Source of the DNA: Bacteroidales bacterium
Lineage (GTDB): Bacteria > Bacteroidota > Bacteroidia > Bacteroidales > UBA932
Length of the DNA: 62,436 bases
NCBI GenBank assembly: GCA_017557535.1
Contig: JAFYYM010000100.1
Location: 1-62,436, forward strand
Reading direction: 5' to 3'
Part shown: one piece after another, positions 55,501 to 62,436 of the stretch
Layout of the letters: each line of letters opens with the position of its first letter
How positions within the stretch are numbered: position 1 is the stretch's first letter
Notes under the pieces: model-generated
Seen by the model: only the letters and a program-made list of their open reading frames with translations
What the model was told of the DNA's origin: nothing
Database searches by the model: none
Position numbers and translations under genes: made by a program

Positions 55501-55522
55501 CACAAAAATAACTATTTTTGTG
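55501..55522. promoter_or_regulatory. Palindromic divergent promoter
   Basis: CACAAAAATA (55501-55510), spacer AC, TATTTTTGTG (55513-55522): a perfect inverted repeat in which each arm is itself a TAnnTTTG box, TATTTTTG, facing outward. One serves gmk (minus) and the other the small plus-strand gene at 55534. The two -7 boxes are only three bases apart, so polymerase can occupy only one at a time. Confidence 0.6.
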
Positions 55523-55533
55523 ATAATCAGTCA

Positions 55534-55791
55534 ATGATAGTCCTAACACTTCAAGTCTTGGCAAGAAAGAAAAAACTTGTTCCGGCAGTCAACCCGGACA
55601 TATTCCAAAAGAGCAGGGAGGCGCTGCGTCGGCGTCACCGTCAGGTTATCTATTTGAATGACAGTGAGATGGCCGCAGTTAAGGAGTATTGCGACCGTTT
55701 CGGGATCAAAGCCCGCTCGGCCATATTCAGGGAGGCTACCATGGAGACAATCCTGTCTCAGCTCTCTGACAGCCACCCGACGCTTTTCTAA
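55534..55791 (+). CDS. Small protein, possibly ribbon-helix-helix
   Basis: 85 aa, strongly basic in the middle (REALRRRHRQ). The C-terminal half reads RQVIYLNDSEMAAVKEYCD then ARSAIFREATMETILSQL, which has the strand-helix-helix spacing of RHH (MetJ/Arc) DNA-binding proteins. The N-terminal 30 residues (VLARKKKLVPAVNPDIFQKS) are unassigned. Possibly a regulator. It overlaps the convergent peptidase gene by four bases at its end. Confidence 0.6.
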   Translation: MIVLTLQVLARKKKLVPAVNPDIFQKSREALRRRHRQVIYLNDSEMAAVKEYCDRFGIKARSAIFREATMETILSQLSDSHPTLF

Positions 55792-56468
55792 CGGCGGTTG
55801 GCCAAACTCAAGTAGTAAAGAAGCGTGGCGAGAGATCCGATCGCCGCGATGACGTAGGTTAGAGCCGCCCATTTGAGGGCGTCCACAGCCATCGGTTTCG
55901 TCTCATAATTAGTGATCCCGGCGCTCTGAAGCCAAGAGACAGCTCTGCTGCTGGCGTTGAACTCGACGGGGAGGGTTATGAAACTGAAGATAGTGGTCAT
56001 CGCGAACAAGGCTATTCCCAACCAAAGAAGCGCTGGAGTGATTTCGACCAGAAGGACACCTGCTAAAAGGACCCACTGCACCCACTTGCTTGAGAAACTG
56101 ACCACAGGGACGAGCGCTGTGCGCAATTTCAAGGGAGCATATCCTTTAGCGTGCTGGAGCACGTGGCCGCATTCGTGGGCGGCGACCGCGGCAGCCGCGA
56201 TACTCCTCTGGCCATAGACAGACTCGCTGAGATTCACGGTCTTTGTCTGAGGATTGTAGTGGTCGGTCAGCTTGCCGGAGACACATGTCACCTGCACATC
56301 CGTTATCCCATTGTCCGAGAGCATCTTCCTCGCGACCTCGGCGCCTGTCATCCCGTTTGAGGTAGGAACCTTCGAATACTCATCAAACCTGCTGTTGAGC
56401 CTCGCCTGCACGATGTAGCTCAAGATCATCACAAGGCCGGTTATCAGCCAAATCAATCCGTAACTCAT
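55788..56468 (-). CDS. Membrane zinc metallopeptidase (YugP family)
   Basis: 226 aa integral membrane protein with the HExxH-like zinc site AAVAAHECGHVLQHAKGYAPLKLR, an N-terminal membrane helix (LIWLITGLVMILSYIVQ) and three C-terminal helices. SNGMTGAEVARKMLSDNGI and DHYNPQTKTVNLSESVYG are characteristic of the YugP/neutral zinc metallopeptidase family. Role unknown, probably membrane protein quality control. A TATATTTG promoter box lies at 56493 to 56486, 17 bases upstream. Confidence 0.9.
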   Translation of the reverse strand: MSYGLIWLITGLVMILSYIVQARLNSRFDEYSKVPTSNGMTGAEVARKMLSDNGITDVQVTCVSGKLTDHYNPQTKTVNLSESVYGQRSIAAAAVAAHECGHVLQHAKGYAPLKLRTALVPVVSFSSKWVQWVLLAGVLLVEITPALLWLGIALFAMTTIFSFITLPVEFNASSRAVSWLQSAGITNYETKPMAVDALKWAALTYVIAAIGSLATLLYYLSLANRR

Positions 56469-56485
56469 AATAGTCTTTTAGTTCT

Positions 56486-56534
56486 CAAATATAGCTATTT
56501 TCGTACCGATTTTTTCAGAAAAGCAGTAAATTTG
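56486..56534. promoter_or_regulatory. Divergent promoters of peptidase and alr
   Basis: Minus-strand TATATTTG (56493 to 56486) serves the zinc peptidase, and plus-strand TAAATTTG (56527-56534) lies 21 bases before the alr ATG. A weaker TATTTTCG (56496-56503, plus) sits between them. Confidence 0.6.
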
Positions 56535-56555
56535 TAAGAATTATCTCATTACGGG

Positions 56556-57671
56556 ATGTCAAACAAGGAGACAGATTTCTCGAGGCTGGAACTCAATCTT
56601 CCGAATTGCCTTGACAATTACAGGTACTTCAGGTCGAAGCTTCACCGCTCGACAAAGATGCTTGTGCTCGTCAAGGCTAACGCCTATGGACACGGTGCCG
56701 TCGAGTTCGCCCTTATGATGCAAAATGCCGGAGCGGATTATCTTGCCGTCGCCCTTCCTGTCGAGGGAATCGAGCTCAGGCAGGCTGGTATAAGCCTTCC
56801 GATCCTTGTACTCACGGCTGGGACTGACTTCTTTGACGAGATTATCGACAATCATCTCGAGCCCGGAATCCCCAATATGTTCACCCTCAAGGCTCTTGTG
56901 AGGGTTCTCCAGTCGAGGGGCATTAAGGATTTCCCGATTCATCTGAAACTGGACACCGGTATGCACCGGTTAGGTTTCATGACGAGTGAGCTTCCTGATC
57001 TAATGGATTATCTTGAGGATTGCCAGGAGGTTAGGATCAAGTCTATTTATTCCCATCTTTGTGTGGCTGAGGATCCGGCTATGGATGACTTCACTTTGGG
57101 TCAAGCCAGGCTATTTGAGCGTAATGCCGCCTTGATAGAGGACACAATAGGTTATCATCCTCTGTACCATCTTCTTAATTCGGCAGGTATCGAGCGTTTC
57201 CCCCAATTCCAGCATGATATGGTCCGTCTTGGAGTGGGAATATACGGGATCAGCGCCTTGCCGGAGACGAGGCTGAAACCAGTCGCGTCATTAAAGGTGA
57301 AAATACTGCAAATCAAGGAACTGAAGCCAGGTGATGGGGCTATCGGATATGGTCAACATGGAATGATCGCTCCCGCCGGAACCAAGATCGCCACGATTCC
57401 TGTCGGATATGCCGACGGCATAGACCGCCATTTGGGATGCGGGCGCGCGAGTTTCAGCCTGAATGGGCACAGGGTTCCGACCATAGGTAATATCTGTATG
57501 GACATGTGCATGCTTGATGTCACCGGAGTCGAGTGTGAGGTGGGGGATACGGTAACTATATTCGGAGAGGACCCGACGGTCACCGAACTTGCTGATATTC
57601 TTGGGACAATTCCCTATGAGATAATGACTTCCGTGCCTAGGAGGATAGAGCGCGTGATAGTGCGTCGTTAG
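56556..57671 (+). CDS. alr: Alanine racemase
   Basis: 371 aa PLP enzyme making D-alanine for peptidoglycan. The PLP lysine is in MLVLVKANAYGHGAVEFA, and the second catalytic base Tyr is in DGAIGYGQHGMIA. PIHLKLDTGMHRLGF, YSHLCVAED and IGNICMDMCMLDVTG complete the fold. This stand-alone form lacks the MurF fusion found in many Bacteroidetes. It overlaps the convergent DJ-1 gene by four bases. Confidence 0.96.
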   Translation: MSNKETDFSRLELNLPNCLDNYRYFRSKLHRSTKMLVLVKANAYGHGAVEFALMMQNAGADYLAVALPVEGIELRQAGISLPILVLTAGTDFFDEIIDNHLEPGIPNMFTLKALVRVLQSRGIKDFPIHLKLDTGMHRLGFMTSELPDLMDYLEDCQEVRIKSIYSHLCVAEDPAMDDFTLGQARLFERNAALIEDTIGYHPLYHLLNSAGIERFPQFQHDMVRLGVGIYGISALPETRLKPVASLKVKILQIKELKPGDGAIGYGQHGMIAPAGTKIATIPVGYADGIDRHLGCGRASFSLNGHRVPTIGNICMDMCMLDVTGVECEVGDTVTIFGEDPTVTELADILGTIPYEIMTSVPRRIERVIVRR

Positions 57672-58240
57672 GCTAGAAGGCCAGCGAAGACTTTCTCGGC
57701 TACCTCGTTACCCTTAACTTTACGGACAATCTCCAAAGCGAATCGCACCGCGCAACCAGGACCCCGGCCTGTTATCAGGTTGCCGTCAGTCACGGCTGGC
57801 TCTCCGGTGTATTCCGCCCCCTCATTCATGAGGGGCTCCTCGAAGCCATCGTAGCATGTGAACTTCTTTCCTTCGAGATCTGGAAGTTGGGAGGCGACTA
57901 AGCCTGGAGCGGCGCAAATCGCTGCCACTGTACCTCCATTGGTGAAATGCTCCCTCATCTGTTCCATCAGATAGAAGTCCTCCGCGAGATTCTTCGCTCC
58001 GGGCATACCTCCGGGGAATACCATCACATCCTCAGGACCGGATCCCGGGATCTGGCAGCCATCGAACTCATCCCTGGGCCAGTCGGCCACCACCGGGATG
58101 CCATGAGCCCCGCGGACCGTCCTGTCATGGCTGATTGAGACTGTCTTGACATCTATTCCTCCTCTCCGGAGGATGTCCACAGTGGCCAGGGCCTCAATCT
58201 CCTCGAAGCCGTCGGCGAGAAATACGAATACTCCTTTCAT
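57668..58240 (-). CDS. DJ-1/PfpI family protein
   Basis: 190 aa. DJ-1 pattern: GVFVFLADGFEEIEALATVDIL (conserved Glu), VMVFPGGMPGAKNLAED, and the nucleophile elbow Cys in GGTVAAICAAPGLVASQL. This matches the YajL/DJ-1 group associated with protein or nucleotide deglycation and oxidative stress, though the physiological reaction is debated. Normal length. Confidence 0.93.
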   Translation of the reverse strand: MKGVFVFLADGFEEIEALATVDILRRGGIDVKTVSISHDRTVRGAHGIPVVADWPRDEFDGCQIPGSGPEDVMVFPGGMPGAKNLAEDFYLMEQMREHFTNGGTVAAICAAPGLVASQLPDLEGKKFTCYDGFEEPLMNEGAEYTGEPAVTDGNLITGRGPGCAVRFALEIVRKVKGNEVAEKVFAGLLA

Positions 58241-58282
58241 GTCCTATTTGTCATTTGATTTGCTAATTTACTAAAATTACGA

Positions 58283-58290
58283 TAAATTCG
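58283..58290 (+). promoter_or_regulatory. Promoter-like box for tRNA-Gln
   Basis: TAAATTCG, the TAnnTTyG variant, ending 10 bases before the tRNA, the same distance as at tRNA-Cys. Confidence 0.5.
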
Positions 58291-58300
58291 CGACACGAAT

Positions 58301-58371
58301 TGAGGTATGGTGTAATGGTAGCACTAGGGATTTTGGTTCCCTCAGTAGAGGTTCGAACCCTCTTACCTCAA
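58301..58371 (+). tRNA. tRNA-Gln (TTG)
   Basis: Acceptor TGAGGTA/TACCTCA, D-arm with GTGTAATGGTAGCAC, anticodon stem AGGGA/TCCCT with loop TTTTGGT giving anticodon TTG, T-arm GAGG TTCGAAC CCTC, discriminator A. No CCA encoded. Confidence 0.96.
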
Positions 58372-58393
58372 CTTCCTGTTAATAACACTCATC

Positions 58394-59506
58394 ATGGAAC
58401 CCGGTAAAAGACTTTTATCCCTTGACGCGCTCAGGGGATTCGATATGATATTCATCATGGGCTTCGCCGCCATCGTCAGTTATTTATGCCGTTTATTTCC
58501 AGGGGGGGAGTCGTGTTGGCTTGAGTCGCAGATGCATCACGTCGCATGGGATGGATTCCGCCATCATGACACGATATTCCCTCTATTCCTTTTCATAGCT
58601 GGAGTGTCGTGGCCCTTCTCCTATGCCAAAAGGATGTCTAAAGGCGCGAGCCGACGTAGTGTTTATTTGAAAATATTCCAGAGAGGGATCGTGCTTTTCC
58701 TGATAGGGTTGGTCTACAATGGCTTTTTCAATCTCCACCTGTCCACGCTCCGCTTCTATAGCGTCCTGGGAAGAATCGGTTTCGCATGGATGTTCGCCGC
58801 CCTTTTGTACATCAATTTCAAGCCCAAGGCCAGGGTGGTGATAGCCGCCTGCATCCTTGTCGGGTATTGGCTGCTTTTGAGGTTCGTTCCCGCTCCTGAC
58901 GCCCCTGCCGGGGCGGGCCCGTTCTCGCTCGAGGGCAACCTTGTGGGATATATTGACAGGATATTGATACCGAATCATATCTACCAGAAAGGACTTTTTG
59001 ACCCCGAGGGACTTCTGAGTCTGCTTCCCGCCATAGTTACCGCTATGCTGGGTATGTTCACAGGAGAATTCGTGAAGGTGGATGACAGCAAGATATCCGG
59101 ATCCAGGAAGTCACTGTATATGGCTGTCGCGGCGGTTGTGATGCTTGGTGTCGGTCTTCTTTGGAGCCTCGATTTCCCGATCAATAAGAAGTTGTGGTCC
59201 AGTACCTTCGTGCTTGTCGTCGGGGCATATTCACTAGGACTCTTCGCCCTGTTTTATTATATCATTGACGTGAAGGGTTGGAAAGGATGGACCAAATTCT
59301 TTGAGGTGGTGGGACTCAACTCCATCACCATCTATATGGCCCAGAGGATCTTTGATTTCTCGTCTATCAGTGATTTCTTCCTCAAAGGCTTCTCTAATCT
59401 CTGTCCTGAGCCGCTCGGGAAACTCATTCTCGCCATCGGCTACTTCGCCGTGTCCTGGCTCTTCCTTTGGTTCCTATATAAGAAGAAGATTTTCTTGAAG
59501 GTTTAA
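58394..59506 (+). CDS. Multi-pass acyltransferase, heparan-alpha-glucosaminide N-acetyltransferase-like (NagX/DUF5009)
   Basis: 370 aa with about 10 membrane helices. The start RLLSLDALRGFDMIFIMGFAA and WDGFRHHDTIFPLFLFIAGVSWPFSYAKR (conserved His and Asp) are the NagX/HGSNAT signature, and GLNSITIYMAQRIFDF closes the domain. These proteins move acetyl groups across the membrane to amino sugars. The next gene, 16 bases downstream, is a sulfatase, suggesting that the pair works on a sulfated amino-sugar glycan. No promoter is evident between tRNA-Gln and this gene, so they may be co-transcribed. Confidence 0.82.
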   Translation: MEPGKRLLSLDALRGFDMIFIMGFAAIVSYLCRLFPGGESCWLESQMHHVAWDGFRHHDTIFPLFLFIAGVSWPFSYAKRMSKGASRRSVYLKIFQRGIVLFLIGLVYNGFFNLHLSTLRFYSVLGRIGFAWMFAALLYINFKPKARVVIAACILVGYWLLLRFVPAPDAPAGAGPFSLEGNLVGYIDRILIPNHIYQKGLFDPEGLLSLLPAIVTAMLGMFTGEFVKVDDSKISGSRKSLYMAVAAVVMLGVGLLWSLDFPINKKLWSSTFVLVVGAYSLGLFALFYYIIDVKGWKGWTKFFEVVGLNSITIYMAQRIFDFSSISDFFLKGFSNLCPEPLGKLILAIGYFAVSWLFLWFLYKKKIFLKV

Positions 59507-59522
59507 TCAGTATTCCGATATA

Positions 59523-61046
59523 ATGAGAAAGTCAATCATATTGGGCACAGCTGTACTGTCATCGGCTGTCGCTTGTGTCGACAATAAAGACCCCAAGCCG
59601 AATGTAATAGTCATTCTGATGGATGACATGGGATACGGTGACATTGGTTGTTATGGTCAGGAAAAGATAGAGACCCCCAACATTGACAATCTCTGCAAGC
59701 AGGGGATTCACTTTACCCAAAGTTATTCAGGATCACCTGTTTCCGCTCCTGCCAGATGTGTCATGATGACAGGGCTTCATACCGGACATTCCCAGATCAG
59801 GAGGAATGAGGAGATGGCATTTCGCGGGGCGACCAGTGATCACGACTCGATGTATGTCCATCCCTCATTGGAAGGTCAGGCTCCACTCGGGAAAGGCACT
59901 TTCACCATAGGTCAGTTGATGCGTAACGCCGGATATACAACGGGATTATTCGGGAAATGGGGGCTGGGGTATCCTGGTTCCGAAGGGACTCCCAACAAAC
60001 AGGGATTTGACGAGTTTTATGGATATAACTGCCAGCGGCAGGCCCACACTTTTTATCCCGCCTTCCTTTACCACAACGAAGAGCGTGAGTATTTGAATAA
60101 CAAGGTCATCAACCCTCATTTGGTGAAACTTGCGGAAGGGGAGGACCCTTATGATCCTGAAAACTACTACAAGCATTATCAGAATGACTACGCCAATGAT
60201 AAGATATTCGATCATCTGATGTCTTTTGTCGACGACAATTCCGGCAAGCCATTCTTTCTGATGTTCACAACGCCGTTGCCACACGTCTCCCTGATGGCTC
60301 CTCAGCGCTGGGTGGATTATTATGTGGAAAAGTTCGGCGATGAGGAACCATACACCGGGGCGAGGGGCTATCAGATTTGCCGTTATCCTCATGCCACGTA
60401 TGCCGCGATGATAAGCTATTTCGACGAACAGGTCGGTCAGCTTGTCGACAAGCTCAAGGATAAAGGAATCTACGATAACACAATAATCATATTCACTTCA
60501 GACAACGGACCCTCGTTTAATGGCGGAACGGATTCTCCTTGGTTCAATAGTGGCGGGCCGTTCAAGTCGGAATATGGTTGGGGCAAATGCTTTGTTCACG
60601 AAGGCGGCATCCGTGTGCCCATGATCGCTGTCTGGAATGGCCACATAGCGGCTGAAAGCGTGTCAGACCATATGACTTCTTTCCAGGATTTCATGCCTAC
60701 ACTGGCTGAGCTTACCGGTCAGGAATGTCCTGAAACCGATGGAATCAGCTTCCTTCCGACTCTTCTTGGCGAGCCTCGGAAACAAGCTGTGCACGAATAC
60801 CTTTATTGGGAATATCCGGACAAGGCTGTTGGAAATAAAGCTATCCGAAAAGGACCTTGGAAGGGAATAATAACGAATATCAGTAAAGGAAACACCCGGA
60901 TGGAACTATACAATCTGGACACGGATCCGCAAGAGCTCATCGACGTGTCTTCAGATCATCCCGAGATTGTGGAAGAGTTCTATCGTCTGATGGATGAGTC
61001 GCATACGCCCCCGAAATCATTTGATAAGTTCGGGGATATTCAATAA
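59523..61046 (+). CDS. Lipoprotein sulfatase, Ser-type (arylsulfatase family S1)
   Basis: 507 aa lipoprotein (LGTAVLSSAVACVDN). The sulfatase signature is SAPARCVMMTGLHTGHS: the residue converted to formylglycine is Ser (S-x-P-x-R), so activation needs an anSME radical-SAM enzyme encoded elsewhere. Metal-binding NVIVILMDDMGYGDIG, YTTGLFGKWGLGYPG and IIIFTSDNGPSFNGG are present. It cleaves sulfate esters, likely from host or algal glycans, at the cell surface or periplasm. Four bases separate it from the convergent gene's stop. Confidence 0.93.
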   Translation: MRKSIILGTAVLSSAVACVDNKDPKPNVIVILMDDMGYGDIGCYGQEKIETPNIDNLCKQGIHFTQSYSGSPVSAPARCVMMTGLHTGHSQIRRNEEMAFRGATSDHDSMYVHPSLEGQAPLGKGTFTIGQLMRNAGYTTGLFGKWGLGYPGSEGTPNKQGFDEFYGYNCQRQAHTFYPAFLYHNEEREYLNNKVINPHLVKLAEGEDPYDPENYYKHYQNDYANDKIFDHLMSFVDDNSGKPFFLMFTTPLPHVSLMAPQRWVDYYVEKFGDEEPYTGARGYQICRYPHATYAAMISYFDEQVGQLVDKLKDKGIYDNTIIIFTSDNGPSFNGGTDSPWFNSGGPFKSEYGWGKCFVHEGGIRVPMIAVWNGHIAAESVSDHMTSFQDFMPTLAELTGQECPETDGISFLPTLLGEPRKQAVHEYLYWEYPDKAVGNKAIRKGPWKGIITNISKGNTRMELYNLDTDPQELIDVSSDHPEIVEEFYRLMDESHTPPKSFDKFGDIQ

Positions 61047-61049
61047 CGA

Positions 61050-61625
61050 CTAGAACCTCAGGGCCAGTCCTATTCCGTTTTCAGTGGGTCCGAAGCCCAA
61101 CTTGACGTTTGGCTGTCTGCCGTTATTATAGCCGTTGACTATCTCGTTAAGCGTCCTGTTATTCTTCACGATCATAGGTATGCCTATACCAGTGGTGACT
61201 AAACCCAGTCCTGACGTTATCAAACCCCCGATCGTCAGGGAATTTCCCGCTTTGGCACCTTCTTCCGCCCCGTGTTGGGCACTCTCTTGACCTCCGACAC
61301 TGCCAACGGCGCCACCCACCGCGGCGCCTATTACACTTGTAGCCAGTCCAAGAAGTGTTACCACACTTCCTCCGATGGTGGCTACACTACCGCCGATAAC
61401 AAGCCCGAGTCCAGTGTTTCTGCCCTTTCTGGCCAAATCCCAGGCTGAATTATAGTCCAGTCCTCCAATATCGGCCAAAAGGGCTTCCTGTGCCTCAGGA
61501 GAAAGGCGTTCTCCATCCATCACAATGTGGGTCCCCGCCCTTTTAATGGTGCCGGTTCCGGCATACTGAGCCCATGCGCAAAGGGATAGGGACATAAGGA
61601 TTATCACAAAGATGAATCTTCTCAT
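61050..61625 (-). CDS. Secreted or membrane protein of unknown function, glycine-rich helices
   Basis: About 191 aa from the ATG at 61625. Signal peptide FVIILMSLSLCAWAQ, then a short polar region (GTHIVMDGERLSPEAQEAL), and several Gly/Ala-rich hydrophobic segments (GLVIGGSVATIGGSVVTLLGLATSVIGAAVGGAVGSVGG and LTIGGLITSGLGLVTTGIGIP), with a polar tail. The Gly-rich hydrophobic stretches resemble Gly-zipper surface proteins. Similar proteins are common in Bacteroidales; function unknown. Confidence 0.65.
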   Translation of the reverse strand: MRRFIFVIILMSLSLCAWAQYAGTGTIKRAGTHIVMDGERLSPEAQEALLADIGGLDYNSAWDLARKGRNTGLGLVIGGSVATIGGSVVTLLGLATSVIGAAVGGAVGSVGGQESAQHGAEEGAKAGNSLTIGGLITSGLGLVTTGIGIPMIVKNNRTLNEIVNGYNNGRQPNVKLGFGPTENGIGLALRF

Positions 61626-61692
61626 GATTAAAAGAGTTATTGGACTACAAATACAAACACCCACATTGCTGCGGGTGTCTGTTTCTGAGGAG

Positions 61693-61767
61693 TGAGGACT
61701 GGCAGATTTGAACTGCCGACCTCTTGCCTGTCAAGCAAGCGCTCTAAACCAACTGAGCTAAGCCCTC
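61693..61767 (-). tRNA. tRNA-Val (GAC)
   Basis: Reverse strand: acceptor GAGGGCT/AGTCCTC with discriminator A, D-arm AGCTCAGTTGGTTTAGAGC, anticodon stem CTTGC/GCAAG with loop TTGACAG giving anticodon GAC, T-arm GGCAG TTCAAAT CTGCC. The anticodon was checked against tRNA-Asp (GTC), which it is not. Confidence 0.94.
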
Positions 61768-61839
61768 GTTTGTTTGGGATTGCAAAGATAGGAATCTTTT
61801 TCGATAATCCAAGTTTTTCTGGCCGAAAATGGTGGCAAG

Positions 61840-62274
61840 TTATCTTTTTGACTTGAAAAAGTCTGTCATCAAAGCCGCACATTCCTCCGCCAGAACCCCT
61901 GCGCTGACTTCCGTCTTGGGGTGGAGAAGGGAAGGGGTGAACATTGTGTAGCCTCTCCTCGGATCTATCGCTCCGTAGACGACTTTGCCTATTTGCGCCC
62001 AATTAAGTCCTCCCGCACACATCGGACACGGCTCAACAGTGACATACAATGTACAGTCGTTCAGGTATTTCCCTCCCATCGCCTCAGTCGCCGCCGTGAT
62101 GGCGATCATCTCGGCGTGGGCAGTCGGGTCATGAAGCCTCTCGGTCATGTTGTGACCCTTGCCGATGATCCTGCCCTTGAACACGACGACTGCCCCGATT
62201 GGGATTTCTCCCTCATCAAGGGCGACATAGGCCTCACGTAAGGCTTCAGTCATGTATTTCTCGTCGATGTCCAT
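61840..62274 (-). CDS. tadA: tRNA-specific adenosine deaminase
   Basis: 144 aa cytidine-deaminase-fold enzyme that converts A34 to inosine in tRNA-Arg(ACG). The zinc and catalytic motifs are PTAHAEMIAI (HAE) and TVEPCPMCAGGL (PCxxC). Length is normal. A strong terminator separates it from rpmH upstream on the same strand. Confidence 0.94.
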   Translation of the reverse strand: MDIDEKYMTEALREAYVALDEGEIPIGAVVVFKGRIIGKGHNMTERLHDPTAHAEMIAITAATEAMGGKYLNDCTLYVTVEPCPMCAGGLNWAQIGKVVYGAIDPRRGYTMFTPSLLHPKTEVSAGVLAEECAALMTDFFKSKR

Positions 62275-62288
62275 AATTATCCGGATAC

Positions 62289-62316
62289 AAAAAAGGCAGG
62301 CCTTGATGGACCTGCC
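62289..62316 (-). terminator. Intrinsic terminator after rpmH
   Basis: On the minus strand GGCAGG-T-CC pairs with GG-CCTGCC around ATCAA, followed by TTTTTT (plus-strand A-run 62289-62294). This is a canonical intrinsic terminator 18 bases after the rpmH stop. Confidence 0.8.
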
Positions 62317-62334
62317 GTAAGAGTCAATTGACGA

Positions 62335-62436
62335 TTACCACCTGTCCTCAGATGATACGGTCAGTTTCTTGCGGCCATGACGGCGACGGGAAGCGAGAAC
62401 GCGGCGTCCGTTGGCGGTGGACATCCTCTCGCGGAA
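62335..62436 (-). CDS. rpmH: Ribosomal protein L34, C-terminal part (cut by window edge)
   Basis: Reverse-strand translation gives 33 residues including [20 protein letters not shown] and [12 protein letters not shown] then stop, the conserved C-terminal part of L34 (the start lies beyond the right edge). It is part of the 50S subunit. Confidence 0.95.
   Translation of the reverse strand, partial: FRERMSTANGRRVLASRRRHGRKKLTVSSEDRW

Noticed and set aside
61693-61767. tRNA-Asp
   Set aside because: The general sequence resembles common tRNA-Asp/Val genes, but the anticodon loop TTGACAG gives GAC, so it is tRNA-Val.

Overview
The window is about 62 kb of chromosome from a Bacteroidales-type bacterium, probably a gut or rumen member known mainly from metagenomes. 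The evidence is the Bacteroidota promoter box TAnnTTTG (often TATATTTG) in front of many genes on both strands, a complete SusC/SusD/SusE polysaccharide-utilisation operon, a BACON-domain GH13 lipoprotein, a fimbrillin-like lipoprotein preceded by a tiny peptide gene, Ser-type sulfatase, and weak or absent Shine-Dalgarno sequences. No phage, transposase or CRISPR array was seen. Gene density is high, with many 1-8 bp overlaps, and no gene-free stretch exceeds 300 bases.

Layout. 1-10.2 kb: housekeeping genes (gap, surE, lpxB, GH25 lysozyme, rubrerythrin, C1 peptidase, pssA, hydrolase, 3'-5' exonuclease, rlmI), ending in tRNA-Cys. 10.4-15.8 kb: divergent six-hairpin glycosidase and GH2 beta-galactosidase. 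15.8-19.8 kb: glyA, an rRNA/tRNA methyltransferase, and a LytS/LytT-type two-component system. 19.8-34.8 kb: a starch/maltodextrin locus reading MFS sugar transporter, SusC, SusD, a giant SusE-like lipoprotein with six near-identical tandem modules, a SusG-like GH13 amylase, and a fused double GH13 (amylase plus SusA-like neopullulanase). These would bind, cut and import alpha-glucan at the outer membrane and finish it in the periplasm and cytoplasm. 34.9-38.3 kb: polyprenyl synthase, sugar-phosphate transporter, DUF486 protein and an unknown small protein.

38.3-40.4 kb holds the most intriguing locus: a compact structured non-coding segment closed by complementary ends, then a free-standing reverse transcriptase (YSDD), a HAD phosphatase and a possible 30-residue membrane peptide, each overlapping the previous one. 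40.4-48.1 kb: CoA transferase, mazG, GNAT-like protein, prfA, a probable preQ1-I riboswitch controlling a queuosine-precursor transporter and queF, then dnaK. 48.2-49.9 kb: fimbrillin-like lipoprotein with a C-type-lectin-like C-terminus, and its small upstream peptide. 50-62.4 kb: murB, murA (Cys to Asp), a copper ATPase lacking its nucleotide-binding domain, nadD, gmk, alr, DJ-1, tRNA-Gln, a membrane acyltransferase plus sulfatase, tRNA-Val, tadA, and the end of rpmH.

Two copies of a structured intergenic element (15713-15825 and 34816-34939) share two conserved cores but have unrelated, perfectly palindromic arms. Both lie between convergent genes downstream of glycoside hydrolases. All functional statements are from reading sequence and translated motifs; no database search or folding program was run.
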